Source of the DNA: a virus
Reading direction: 5' to 3' (one strand)
DNA length: 47,167 nt
IMG/VR virus record: IMGVR_UViG_3300029319_000045
Coordinates: 1 to 47,167 of that record
Shown here: piece after piece, positions 4,984 to 14,235 of the stretch
Layout: every line of letters begins with the position of its first letter
How positions within the stretch are numbered: the first letter of the stretch is position 1
Program-made: the position numbers and the translations under genes
The notes under the pieces: model-generated
Told to the model about the DNA's origin: nothing
What the model saw: the letters and a program-made list of their open reading frames with translations, nothing else
Databases searched by the model: none

Positions 4984-7900
4984 ATGGAAAAACTAACTTC
5001 GGAACAACTATTAGAGATTAGAGATAATCCAAACGTACAAAAGTTTATGGATATTATCGGAACTTTAGAATCCGGTAATCGATACAACGTCATAACTGGC
5101 GGAGAAACTTTTGATGATGATTCTAAGCATCCTGATAAGTTTGGTGTTAGAACTGCCGATGGGGTAAGTGATGCGGCAGGTAGATATCAATTTTTGAACA
5201 CAACTTTTCAAGGTATAGTAGATCAAAACCCACAAGCTGAAATTACAGATTTCTCTCCTGAAGCACAAGATAAGGCTTTTATTTTGTTGTTAAAAGGAGA
5301 AGGAGTTTTAGATGATGTGATGCAAGGGGGTCAGGGACATACTAGAGCAATAGAAAATCTTGGCAAACAATTTACTTCTCTACCTTCTTCTACAAAGTTT
5401 TACAAGCAAGGTGGAGCAAAAACGTATGCATATCTAAACGAGAAATTTGGTGTTCCGTTTCCTAGACCGCCAGCAACTCCTGGTGTGAGCAAACCTTCAA
5501 AAGAAGAAATCCTAAATACAGACATGACGATTGTGCAGCAACCATTCATGGATCCTGCTCAACAACCATCTAGCTATGACATAGCTGCCGCGTTGACATA
5601 TTTGTCTGATACACAAACAAACGCGGAGACAAACTTCTTAAATGCAATGATGGGTATGCCCACTACAGGTGCTACAAAATCTTCGTTTGACCCTTTGACC
5701 AAGTTTCTTAAAGAGTCTGCTCAAGGCGATACTGCCTTAGATGTTATGGTCGAGGAGCAAGAACCAAGGAACAGGGCAGAAGGCTCACCGCCTGAAGGAG
5801 AAGTAAAAAGAACTCCTGGTGCTTTTATAGGGCCTTCGGAAGAAGTCAGTCCTGCGATGGCTACCGTTAGGGATTTTTTCAAAGGAGTTGGTAGTTTTAT
5901 TTCGCCAACAAGTAAAGGTGGTTATTACGATTATTTTGGAGACTATGTTCCTCCGGCTCCTGCCGAAAAACGAGGGTTATCCGCAGAAGAATTATTAGGT
6001 ATCAAAGGGATAGATGGAGAAAAAGGTATTATAGGTATGTTTGATGATCTTGCCTATGGTAGATCTTTGTTAAGAGATAAAAGAAAAGATAGGCCTGTGT
6101 CGTATCTTTTTCCTGAATCATATGTAAAACCTCAGTATAGGGGTCCGTTAACAGATTTAGGTTTCTTAGGAGTAGATGCTGTTACTTTAGGTCGTAACCC
6201 TTTAAGAGGAGCTGCACTAGTCGCTCGAGAAGGAGCAGAGCAACTAGGTGATTTAGGTAAATATGGTTTAGGTAAAGTAGAAAAAGATCTCTCAGGAGAA
6301 GAAAGATTATTTAGAGAAGGCTCTTTTTACGATACGGCTATGTCAACGCTTAGACCTACTTTTATGTTTCAACCATTTGAAAAAAAAGTTATGGAAAGAG
6401 CTATTCCTTCTTATCAAGATCCAACTGATCTTCCAGAGGTAGCTCAACCATTTGTTCAACAACAAATTGAATTAGCAAATCAAAATAAAGCAAAGATGCA
6501 GGAGTTAAAGGATTTAGAAGCTGTAGTAAAAGGAGAGCCTAATTCTGATGAAAAAATAAAAAAGTTGAATGATATAAAGGAACAAAAACAAGAAATTAAA
6601 AACAGTAAACCAGATCCTAAAAAGATAATTTACATACAAAATGCGATTGAAAAAACTCATCGTGATACAGGAGTATATAACCCAAATGTCACAGGAGTTG
6701 ATCCTTATTATTTATCTTTACTGGGTAGAACTAAAGCAGGTGTTGCATCTTTACAAGATCAAACCCCTTTAGATGCATCTTTAAGAAAAACGGTTAATAA
6801 AGATATTTTTGAAAGTTTAGAGTTATTACAAGAAAATCCTAAAAAATTTTTTGGTGGGTTGAATCTACCTTCAAGAGGAGGTGATGTTACATATGACGGT
6901 GTTTTTACTTTTATAGGTACAGGAATTTTTCCTGAAGCAAAAATGGACTCTCTTCCTTCAATTTTTTCAAGTGCTCCAAATAAATCAGGAAATTCTATTT
7001 CTGATTCTACTTTAAAAAACATAGAAAAAATACAAAGAAGAGCTAATGAACCATATAAATTTATAGTTTCAGAAAACGATCTTAGGTATGGTAGGGACGA
7101 TTTTTCTGAAGGCGATCTTAAACTTTTCTTATCTTTTGATACTGACAGCGACTATAATTATGTAAATCCAAAGATAGACGGTTTTCTTGTAGATCCTGTA
7201 AAACTTAGTCAACATCTAAAAGAATTTTCTTATCATAAAGATATGCCTCTAGCAGACGTTTTAAAGGCAGATTTAGGAACGAGTGAAGAGTTTGTAAAAA
7301 AATTAATAAAAATACCAACCAAAGAATTTTTTCTTAGAAAAAAATATAATATAAAAGGTGGTGATACTTTTAAAGACAGAAAAGATCACGCTGTATTAGA
7401 AGAATTAGACGATTATTCAGCAAAATTAGGTAAAGATTTTGTTGAAGATCAAGAAAGAATGTTTTCTAGATTATTTCTTGGTCAAGTAGCAAATAACAGG
7501 CAATCAAAAACAGATGTTCCCTTAGATTATAGGCAAAAAATAGCTGTTCCATTTGATTTTAATCCAGAAAATACAAAAGAGGTTCAAGGTTTAATACGAG
7601 CGTATGGAATAAAAAATTTACCTAAAGGAGATATTGAAGCTTATGAAAAAGATGTAAATAAAATACTTCCAATACTTCAAAGTAGTCTTCAAGATTTAAA
7701 AAACAATTTTAGTAGGTATGTAAAATCAGATAATCCATCATATGTTGCTGGCGACTTTATGGACGAAAGAAAAAAATATGTTCCTTCAGAAAAACAAAAA
7801 CCACTCTCACAAATTGAACAATCAAAAGTTATAACAGATGCTATTGAATTAGGTTTAAAAAGAGCTGTAATCCAAAACGCACAAAAAGATCTATCGTACA

Positions 7901-9186
7901 TTGGTATTACATCGCTTTTTTCTACATCTGTACCGGATGTTAGAGCAGCTACTCCGCTACTTGAAAACGCTCTTCCTATTCGTTATGAAACACCTTATTC
8001 TGTTAGGCAAACTGGAAGAGGTTATTCTTTTGAATCGATGCTTCCAGAAGAGGGTGTTATAAACAAAGCTAATTTTGCAAAAGCGATAAAGAAACCTTCA
8101 GATTTTGAGGACTATGGATCACTTATTTTAGATAAAATTAGGACTTTTGGATTTTCAGGTCCAAGAAGTATTATTGGATATTCATCATCTGAGGCTGGAA
8201 AACCAATTCTGCGTGATCCTGTTTATCCAGGAAATAGAGGATTTAATATGGGGTTGTCTATTGAAAGTGTTTCTCCTTATGAAAAAACACTTCCAACTAG
8301 TATTGTAGATATAATTAATAACCCAAAAGAACTTCCTGGTTATCAATACCAAGCTTATGAAGAGCTTTTTCAAAAAGAACTAAGTGAGTATGATACTAGA
8401 CCAAGCCCTGGTTACATGGAAAGAACTTTAAGTTTGTTTGATTCAATTAGTGCTGATAAAATGAAAGATAAAGATTTGTATACATTGCAATCTTTATTAG
8501 ATGATGTTGAACATACTTCAAAATCTGCTACTAACAAAATACAAAAATTAGTAGGGAGTATGGGAGGTTCTGGTAGACAACGAATAATTGATAAAAAACT
8601 TTCTCCTGAAAACAAAATGCTTGACACAGAGTTATATTTAAAAGTTGATGATCCTGCTCTTAATTTAAGTAAAGACACTAAAAGTGGTTGGTATGAAGAT
8701 ACAACTAAACAAGGTATGAAACTTAGAGGAGAAATTTTTAATCATTGTATTAAAGATCCTAATAAAAGATATTTAGATGCTTGTTTAGATGTAAATCCTC
8801 AGGAAATGAGAATTTTTCATTATTTCAATGATAAAGGACATCCAATTTTAACGTATGCTCTTGATATAAGAGAACCAGGAGGATCTTTTATAGATAAAGA
8901 TCCTAAAAATGTTCGATGGACAAAAGAACTGTATGGATACGATGATATAAGGGTTCGAGATTTAGCTAAAGAACAAGACGAATTATATAAGGCTACAGGA
9001 AGATTTAATGATGACATAAGTCTTCCATTACTTAAAGACGATAGTGATCTTGGAGTTAGATCTATGACTTTTAGAGAAGTAAAAGAAAAGATTATAGCTC
9101 CCCTTGAAAAACAAATAGAAAACGACGGTTTTAAGTTTGCAGATAAAACACCTAAAGCTTCTGATATGTTAGAAACTGATGATTAA
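4984..9186 (+). CDS. Giant lysozyme-headed virion protein (1400 aa)
   Basis: Residues 10-160 match the lambda-R-like lytic glycosidase fold (GH104): catalytic E29 in GTLESG, SDAAGRYQF (62-70), DFSPEAQDKA (89-98) and a terminal NLGKQFTSLP. This domain cuts peptidoglycan glycan chains. The remaining 1200 residues are low in recognisable domains, with a GSPPEGE motif near 267-273, a Lys/Glu helical stretch (490-540) and a C-terminal region (about 1232-1330) with GMKLRGEIFNHC and a following FHYFNDKGHPILTYAL that faintly resembles PcfJ-type domains of polyvalent proteins. It sits between TerL and portal, 3 bases after TerL. A virion-carried protein that opens the cell wall at ejection is the best inference; a soluble lysin is less likely at this size. 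Confidence 0.8.
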   Translation: MEKLTSEQLLEIRDNPNVQKFMDIIGTLESGNRYNVITGGETFDDDSKHPDKFGVRTADGVSDAAGRYQFLNTTFQGIVDQNPQAEITDFSPEAQDKAFILLLKGEGVLDDVMQGGQGHTRAIENLGKQFTSLPSSTKFYKQGGAKTYAYLNEKFGVPFPRPPATPGVSKPSKEEILNTDMTIVQQPFMDPAQQPSSYDIAAALTYLSDTQTNAETNFLNAMMGMPTTGATKSSFDPLTKFLKESAQGDTALDVMVEEQEPRNRAEGSPPEGEVKRTPGAFIGPSEEVSPAMATVRDFFKGVGSFISPTSKGGYYDYFGDYVPPAPAEKRGLSAEELLGIKGIDGEKGIIGMFDDLAYGRSLLRDKRKDRPVSYLFPESYVKPQYRGPLTDLGFLGVDAVTLGRNPLRGAALVAREGAEQLGDLGKYGLGKVEKDLSGEERLFREGSFYDTAMSTLRPTFMFQPFEKKVMERAIPSYQDPTDLPEVAQPFVQQQIELANQNKAKMQELKDLEAVVKGEPNSDEKIKKLNDIKEQKQEIKNSKPDPKKIIYIQNAIEKTHRDTGVYNPNVTGVDPYYLSLLGRTKAGVASLQDQTPLDASLRKTVNKDIFESLELLQENPKKFFGGLNLPSRGGDVTYDGVFTFIGTGIFPEAKMDSLPSIFSSAPNKSGNSISDSTLKNIEKIQRRANEPYKFIVSENDLRYGRDDFSEGDLKLFLSFDTDSDYNYVNPKIDGFLVDPVKLSQHLKEFSYHKDMPLADVLKADLGTSEEFVKKLIKIPTKEFFLRKKYNIKGGDTFKDRKDHAVLEELDDYSAKLGKDFVEDQERMFSRLFLGQVANNRQSKTDVPLDYRQKIAVPFDFNPENTKEVQGLIRAYGIKNLPKGDIEAYEKDVNKILPILQSSLQDLKNNFSRYVKSDNPSYVAGDFMDERKKYVPSEKQKPLSQIEQSKVITDAIELGLKRAVIQNAQKDLSYIGITSLFSTSVPDVRAATPLLENALPIRYETPYSVRQTGRGYSFESMLPEEGVINKANFAKAIKKPSDFEDYGSLILDKIRTFGFSGPRSIIGYSSSEAGKPILRDPVYPGNRGFNMGLSIESVSPYEKTLPTSIVDIINNPKELPGYQYQAYEELFQKELSEYDTRPSPGYMERTLSLFDSISADKMKDKDLYTLQSLLDDVEHTSKSATNKIQKLVGSMGGSGRQRIIDKKLSPENKMLDTELYLKVDDPALNLSKDTKSGWYEDTTKQGMKLRGEIFNHCIKDPNKRYLDACLDVNPQEMRIFHYFNDKGHPILTYALDIREPGGSFIDKDPKNVRWTKELYGYDDIRVRDLAKEQDELYKATGRFNDDISLPLLKDDSDLGVRSMTFREVKEKIIAPLEKQIENDGFKFADKTPKASDMLETDD

Positions 9187-9200
9187 ACAAAGGAAAATAA

Positions 9201-11597
9201 ATGGCTAACCCATTTGACAATATAGAAAAAGCCCTGACCCCTGATTCTTTACCAGAGGGTTCTGTGACTGTAGAAGTAGAACAGACCACTATTGCTCCAG
9301 AAGAAGAAATTAGTGTTGTCCTTGATGATGAGGGCGGTGCAACAATAAACATTGGAGAAGATGATCAGGAAGAAGTTTCTAAGCATGAAGAAAATTTAGC
9401 AGAAAAGATTGCGGATTCTGATTTAACAAAAATTGCTTTAGATATTCTTGATTTGTATGAGTCAGACATGGCAAGCCGTGATGCTTGGGAAAGGACGTAT
9501 TCTGAGGGGTTAAAGCTTTTAGGTTTCCAATACGAAGAAAAGACGCAACCATTTCGTGGTGCATCCGGTGTCCATGTTCCTTTGATGACAGAAGCAATTA
9601 TTCAATTCTGTGCTCAGGCTATGAAAGAGTTAATGCCATCTGGTGGTCCTGTAAGGACACAGGTTCTTGGTACTCCTACTAAGAAAAAGGAGCAACAAGC
9701 ACAAAGGATCAAGGACTTTATGAATTACCAGATCACTACGGTAATGAAAGAATACACACCTGATTTTGACCAGATGTTGTGGTATGTCGGTTATGGTGGT
9801 TCAGCGTTTAAGAAAGTTTATTACGATCAGTCAAAAAAGAGATGTGTATCTCCGTTTATTTTGCCAGATAACTTTGTGATGCCATACGATGGATCAAGTA
9901 ATCCGTGGGAAAATGAGCGTTGTATTCAGGTAGTTCAGATGTCTGGTAATGAGTTAAAAAAACGTCAGATTGATGGAACGTATAGAGATATAGATTTACA
10001 AGAAAGTACTCCAGAGATTAGCTCCATTCGTGAAGCTGAAGATCGTGTATCTGGTATCGACAGTAATGAAAGTGACTTGAGCTATACCTTGTTGGAAGCA
10101 CACATTCACTTAGATTTACCTGGTTACGGTAACAAAGACGGATTGAAACTGCCGTATATTGTAACGATAGATAAAGACTCTGGAGAAGTTTTATCCATTT
10201 ACAGAAACTATGATGAGGACGATGAGGAATTTACTCCGCGTCAGTATTTTGTGCATTATATGTTTTTACCTGGCCCTGGTTGCATGGGCTATGGTTTAGT
10301 TCATTTGATCGGAAATCTAACAAGGTCGGCTACTGCCGCGTTGAGACAATTACTTGATGCAGGGACATTAGCTAATTTACCTGCTGGATTTAAGGCTAGA
10401 GGTTTACGCATTGCAGATGATGATAAACCGCTACAGCCAGGAGAGTTTAGAGATGTTGATGCGGGAGGAGGTGATCTACAATCTTCGTTATTACCTTTAC
10501 CATACAAGGAGCCTAGTCAGACTTTGTTTACGTTGTTAGGTTTCTGTATTGATATGGGTAGAAGATTATCGAGCATTTCCGATATGCAAATTGGAGATGG
10601 TAATCAACAAGCCGCAGTAGGCACAACAATTGCAATGTTAGAAAGAGGTGCAATGGTTATGTCTGGCATTCACAAAAGATTACACTATGCGCAAAAATTA
10701 GAGTTTGAATTAATGGCAGATGCGTTTTATAAGTATTTACCGGATGAATATCCATACGATGTGCCTGGTGCAGATAGAACTATTTTAAAAGAGGATTTTG
10801 ATGAAAGAATTGATATTATTCCTAGTGCGGATCCAAATATTTTTTCTGCTGCGCAAAGAATTATGATGGCTCAAACTCAGTTACAACTAGCTCAGTCAAA
10901 TCCTCAGATACATAATATTTATGAAGCATATAGAAGAATGTATGAAGCTTTAGGCACAAGAGATATTGACATGATTCTCAAACCTGATGATACGCAAACT
11001 CCTGAACCAAAAGACCCTGCTACAGAAAATGGAGAGGTTTTGGATGGTAAATCTTTGAAAGCATTTCCTGGACAGGAGCATGATGCACACATTATGACGC
11101 ACTTAATGCAGTCAATGTCTCCAATTGTTATGCAAAATCCATTAGCTGCTGTAAATTTAACAAAACATATTATGGAACACATTCGGTTAAAGTCAGAAGA
11201 GATGACAGAAGCACAGTTGTATCAACAATTTGGAGAAAATTACAAAAATTCTGTTTCAGAAATTGAAAAAGAATCAAAAGTTGCACAAATGGTAGTCCAA
11301 AATATGGAATTTTTGAGGCAAGCTTCTCAACAATTGACTGGTGCAGGTCAGCCTGACCCAATTGTTCAATTAAAAGAGAAAGAATTACAACTTAAAGCAC
11401 AAGATACTCAAAGAAAAGCACAGGAAAGTACTCAAAAAATGAATTTACAGGCTCAAGATATGCAAATGGATGCTCAACTTGCTCAACAAAGGCTTCAAGC
11501 AACCAGAGATATAGCAGATGAGAAAGCAAATATTGCTAGGGAAAGAGTGGCACAAGAAGAAAGAAAGCAAATGAGAGAAAATAGAGGAGAAAATTGA
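9201..11597 (+). CDS. Portal protein (P22-like)
   Basis: The 798-residue portal forms the dodecameric ring through which DNA enters and leaves the capsid. Features are an acidic N-terminal leader (1-70), a core with DAWERTYSEGLKLLGF, GASGVHVPLMTEA and SGGPVRTQV, a central aromatic region with MLWYVGYGGSAFKKVYYD, and a long Gln/Lys-rich coiled coil at the C-terminus (about 715-798) comparable to the barrel of podovirus portals. The size fits P22-type portals rather than the shorter siphovirus type. An AAAGGA ribosome site precedes ATG 9201. The position after TerL and before scaffold and capsid is the usual one. Confidence 0.92.
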   Translation: MANPFDNIEKALTPDSLPEGSVTVEVEQTTIAPEEEISVVLDDEGGATINIGEDDQEEVSKHEENLAEKIADSDLTKIALDILDLYESDMASRDAWERTYSEGLKLLGFQYEEKTQPFRGASGVHVPLMTEAIIQFCAQAMKELMPSGGPVRTQVLGTPTKKKEQQAQRIKDFMNYQITTVMKEYTPDFDQMLWYVGYGGSAFKKVYYDQSKKRCVSPFILPDNFVMPYDGSSNPWENERCIQVVQMSGNELKKRQIDGTYRDIDLQESTPEISSIREAEDRVSGIDSNESDLSYTLLEAHIHLDLPGYGNKDGLKLPYIVTIDKDSGEVLSIYRNYDEDDEEFTPRQYFVHYMFLPGPGCMGYGLVHLIGNLTRSATAALRQLLDAGTLANLPAGFKARGLRIADDDKPLQPGEFRDVDAGGGDLQSSLLPLPYKEPSQTLFTLLGFCIDMGRRLSSISDMQIGDGNQQAAVGTTIAMLERGAMVMSGIHKRLHYAQKLEFELMADAFYKYLPDEYPYDVPGADRTILKEDFDERIDIIPSADPNIFSAAQRIMMAQTQLQLAQSNPQIHNIYEAYRRMYEALGTRDIDMILKPDDTQTPEPKDPATENGEVLDGKSLKAFPGQEHDAHIMTHLMQSMSPIVMQNPLAAVNLTKHIMEHIRLKSEEMTEAQLYQQFGENYKNSVSEIEKESKVAQMVVQNMEFLRQASQQLTGAGQPDPIVQLKEKELQLKAQDTQRKAQESTQKMNLQAQDMQMDAQLAQQRLQATRDIADEKANIARERVAQEERKQMRENRGEN

Positions 11598-11767
11598 ACG
11601 TAGATCAGTTATTAAAGTACATAAAACAAAGAAAAAAAGAAATATCAGATGTAATGGTTGGTGGTGGCCTAAAAAATATGGAACATTATCAAAGATTACT
11701 AGGAAATTTAGATGAAATTACGTCTATTGAAGAAAAAATCAAACAGACGCTAGATCAACATGAATAA
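11594..11767 (+). CDS. Small conserved phage protein, TTG start (57 aa)
   Basis: Begins at TTG 11594, overlapping the portal stop by 4 bases, with a clear GAGGAGAAAA ribosome site. It encodes 57 residues (MNVDQLLKYIKQRKKEISDV and onward, ending LDQHE). The charged, heptad-like pattern with a VGGGLKNMEHY segment is typical of a small helical protein found next to portal genes in marine phages. It has no membrane segment. Function is unknown; a portal-assembly or scaffold accessory role is an inference from place only. Confidence 0.8.
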   Translation: MNVDQLLKYIKQRKKEISDVMVGGGLKNMEHYQRLLGNLDEITSIEEKIKQTLDQHE

Positions 11768-11790
11768 AATCATGCAATACAGGAGAAATT

Positions 11791-12237
11791 ATGGCAGAAA
11801 TGACAGCTTTACAAAAAAAGTGGGCAGAGGATCGCAAAGAAACTCTACCTGACACAGAAGAAACGACAAAATTAGACCCAAAAAACCTAGATGAGTCTGT
11901 TTTAGAAAGAATACCTAAGCCAACTGGTTGGAGATTAGTTGTTTTACCGTTTAGACCACCAAAAAGAACAAAAAGTGGGCTATATTTAGCGGAAAAAGCA
12001 GTAGAAAAACAACAAGTTGCTACCGTTTGTGGGTATGTTCTTGAAACAGGACCACTAGCGTACTATGATCAAGAAAAATTTCCGCACGGAGCGTGGTGTA
12101 AAAAAGGTGATTGGGTAGTTTTTGCTCGATATGCAGGTGCTCGTATTAACATCGAAGATGGTGAGATACGCATTTTAAATGATGACGAAATTTTGGCTAC
12201 GATTAGTGATCCAGAAGACGTTATTCACATGGTATAA
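11791..12237 (+). CDS. GroES-like co-chaperonin
   Basis: A 148-residue protein whose residues 40-145 follow the Cpn10 fold: IPKPTGWRLVVLPFRPPKRT, a mobile-loop stretch with SGLYLAEKA, VATVCGYVLETGP, GAWCKKGDWVVFARYAGARI and a final ILNDDEILATI. GroES rings cap GroEL and close the folding chamber. Phages such as T4 (gp31) encode their own to fold the capsid protein in host GroEL. The N-terminal 38 residues are an extra charged extension. It lies between portal and scaffold, so capsid folding is the likely job. No GroEL is in the window. A ribosome site, AGGAG, precedes ATG 11791. Confidence 0.88.
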   Translation: MAEMTALQKKWAEDRKETLPDTEETTKLDPKNLDESVLERIPKPTGWRLVVLPFRPPKRTKSGLYLAEKAVEKQQVATVCGYVLETGPLAYYDQEKFPHGAWCKKGDWVVFARYAGARINIEDGEIRILNDDEILATISDPEDVIHMV

Positions 12238-12248
12238 AGGAGATTTCC

Positions 12249-13163
12249 ATGCAAGATCAGATAGAAGAAACACAAATTGAAGTGCCTCTAACGGAAGAGG
12301 ATAAAGCCACAGAAGTTGAAATACCGGAAGATAAAAAGTCTGAACCGGACGTTGTTGAAGTAACTGAAGCAGAGGAAGATTCGTCAAAAGAGCCAGAAAA
12401 ACCCTCCTCTGATGAAGATAATCAAGAACACGAGGAATATAGTGCGAAGGTAAAAAAACGCATTGATAAAATGACGGCAAAACTTCGTGAAGCAGAAAGA
12501 AGAGAGAAAGCCGCGGTAGAATATGCTCAAAATGTTCAAAATCATTTAGAGCAAGAAAGAAAAAAGGCAACTGCTCTTGATAGTAGTTATTTAACAGAGA
12601 GTGAAGGAAGAATAGAATCTCAATTAGCAATTGTTGAAGCTAATTTAAAAAATGCAGTAAGTAGTGGCGATGGTGATGCTGCCGTAGAGGCTCAAAAAGT
12701 TTTAGCTCAACTTGTTTATCAAAAAGAAAAGCTTGAAAACGATAAAAAACAAAGAAAGCTTCAACAGGAACAACGAATTGAGCAACCTGTCACACAACAA
12801 CAACCTCAACAACAAAGAATTGATCCTAAGGCACGAAAGTGGGCTGAAGACAATGAATGGTTTGGTGAGGATAGAGTTATGACCTCTGGTGCTATGGAGA
12901 TTCACAATCAACTAAGTGCTGAGGGGTTTGACTTAACATCTGATGAGTATTATGATGAACTAAATCGGAGAATTCGTAAGGAGTTCCCGCACAAATTTAA
13001 AAAACAGGCGAACACTAATAACGTCCCAAGTGTTGCACCTGCTACGAGAACCAATAAGACTGGACGCACGAGATCAATAAAACTCACTCAAAGTGAAGTT
13101 AGTATTGCAAGACGATTAGGTGTTCCTTTAGAAGAATATGCAAAATATGTTAGGAGGTCGTAA
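12249..13163 (+). CDS. Scaffold-like protein
   Basis: A 304-residue, strongly charged protein. The first 70 residues are acidic and likely disordered; 75-170 is a coiled coil (KKRIDKMTAKLREAERREKA and onward); 175-190 is Gln-rich; the C-terminal 60 residues are basic. This layout, acidic-disordered head, central coil and basic tail just before the decoration and capsid genes, is that of head scaffolding proteins that shape the prohead and are then removed. No protease motif is seen. Its start has an AAAGGAG site and it overlaps the next gene by one base. Function is inferred from order and composition. Confidence 0.75.
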   Translation: MQDQIEETQIEVPLTEEDKATEVEIPEDKKSEPDVVEVTEAEEDSSKEPEKPSSDEDNQEHEEYSAKVKKRIDKMTAKLREAERREKAAVEYAQNVQNHLEQERKKATALDSSYLTESEGRIESQLAIVEANLKNAVSSGDGDAAVEAQKVLAQLVYQKEKLENDKKQRKLQQEQRIEQPVTQQQPQQQRIDPKARKWAEDNEWFGEDRVMTSGAMEIHNQLSAEGFDLTSDEYYDELNRRIRKEFPHKFKKQANTNNVPSVAPATRTNKTGRTRSIKLTQSEVSIARRLGVPLEEYAKYVRRS

Positions 13164-13633
13164 TGGCTGCTTTAAATAAAAAAAGTCGTGGTAGCGAGAC
13201 ACGCTCAAAAGAAACTCGTAAAAAAGCATGGGTACGTCCTTCAAGATTAGATACTCCACCTGCTCCTCCAGGATACAAGCACAGATGGCTTCGTGCTGAA
13301 TCTGGTGGTAGGGAAGATAGAATGAACGTAGCTGCGAAGTTACGAGAAGGATATGAATTGGTTAGAGCAGAAGATAATCCAGAATTCGTTGTTCCAACCA
13401 TGGACGATGGAAGACACGCGGGAGTTTGTTCCGTGGGAGGACTTGTGTTAGCCAAGATTCCTGAAGAGGTAGCAGAGGAGAGAAATGCATATTATCAACA
13501 AAGAACCCAAGACCAAATTTCGGCTGTTGATAATGATTTATTGAAAGCTAATGCTCATAGCTCAATGGTGATTGATAAACCGAATCGACAGTCTCGTACA
13601 ACTTTCGGAAGCCCTCAGGCCGAAGAAAATTAA
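13163..13633 (+). CDS. Conserved head-module protein (156 aa)
   Basis: A 156-residue soluble protein with a basic head (KKSRGSETRSKETRKKAWVR) and a conserved core PGYKHRWLRAESGGREDRMN, then GRHAGVCSVGGLVLAKIPEE. I recognise this core as a frequent marine-phage family lying between scaffold and capsid, but its role is not established to my knowledge. No catalytic motif or membrane segment. It overlaps the scaffold stop by one base after an AGGAGG site, so the two are translationally coupled. A head maturation or DNA-binding role is possible. Confidence 0.8.
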   Translation: MAALNKKSRGSETRSKETRKKAWVRPSRLDTPPAPPGYKHRWLRAESGGREDRMNVAAKLREGYELVRAEDNPEFVVPTMDDGRHAGVCSVGGLVLAKIPEEVAEERNAYYQQRTQDQISAVDNDLLKANAHSSMVIDKPNRQSRTTFGSPQAEEN

Positions 13634-13648
13634 TTAAAAGGATAAAAC

Positions 13649-14224
13649 ATGGCTAATGTCGATAAACCTTTTGGTCTTCGTGCTCTCGGTAATCTTTCTG
13701 CAACTGGTTCTCAGAAGCAGTTTGGCTACCAGATAGCTGATAACCAATCAGGGGCTATTTTTCAGGGTGACCTTGTTACTTTAAAAGACGGTTTTATTCT
13801 CCAGTTTGACCCATCATCGCATACTGCGGCTGTTGGTGTTTTCAACGGAGTTTTTTATACCGATCCCACGACAGGGAAACCTACTTTCAAGAATTTTTAC
13901 CCAGGTTCTGTGAATATTACTACAGGTACTATTCAAGCAGATGTTCTTGATGATCCAAATCAGTTGTTTATTATTCAATCTGATGAGGATATTGAGCAAG
14001 CTGACTTTGGTAAAAACGCTGACGTTGTAGTTGGTTCAGGAAGCACAACAACTGGACTTTCTGCTATGGAGCTTGATTCTTCAGATATAGGCACAGGTGC
14101 AGCAAAGAACTTAAAGTTAATTGGTATTTACGATACACCAGGAAACGCTTTAGGTAATTTCTGCCAAGTTGTTGTTAAAATTAACGAACACTTGTACGGT
14201 AGTGCTGGTGTTGCTGGACAATAA
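13649..14224 (+). CDS. Head decoration-like structural protein (191 aa)
   Basis: A 191-residue protein, beta-rich and Gly/Ser/Thr-rich, beginning MANVDKPFGLRALGNLSATG. The length, composition and place immediately before the major capsid protein fit a decoration or head-stabilising protein that binds the outer capsid surface. The region DLVTLKDGFILQFD has the look of a small beta-barrel. It has an AAAAGGA ribosome site and is followed 11 bases later by the capsid gene. The exact role could also be minor capsid. Confidence 0.7.
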   Translation: MANVDKPFGLRALGNLSATGSQKQFGYQIADNQSGAIFQGDLVTLKDGFILQFDPSSHTAAVGVFNGVFYTDPTTGKPTFKNFYPGSVNITTGTIQADVLDDPNQLFIIQSDEDIEQADFGKNADVVVGSGSTTTGLSAMELDSSDIGTGAAKNLKLIGIYDTPGNALGNFCQVVVKINEHLYGSAGVAGQ

Positions 14225-14235
14225 GGAGTTAGACA

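Noticed and set aside
12175-12630. 151-residue frame on the minus strand over the scaffold
   Set aside because: Antisense shadow of Glu/Gln/Lys-rich coding; hydrophobic by composition only.
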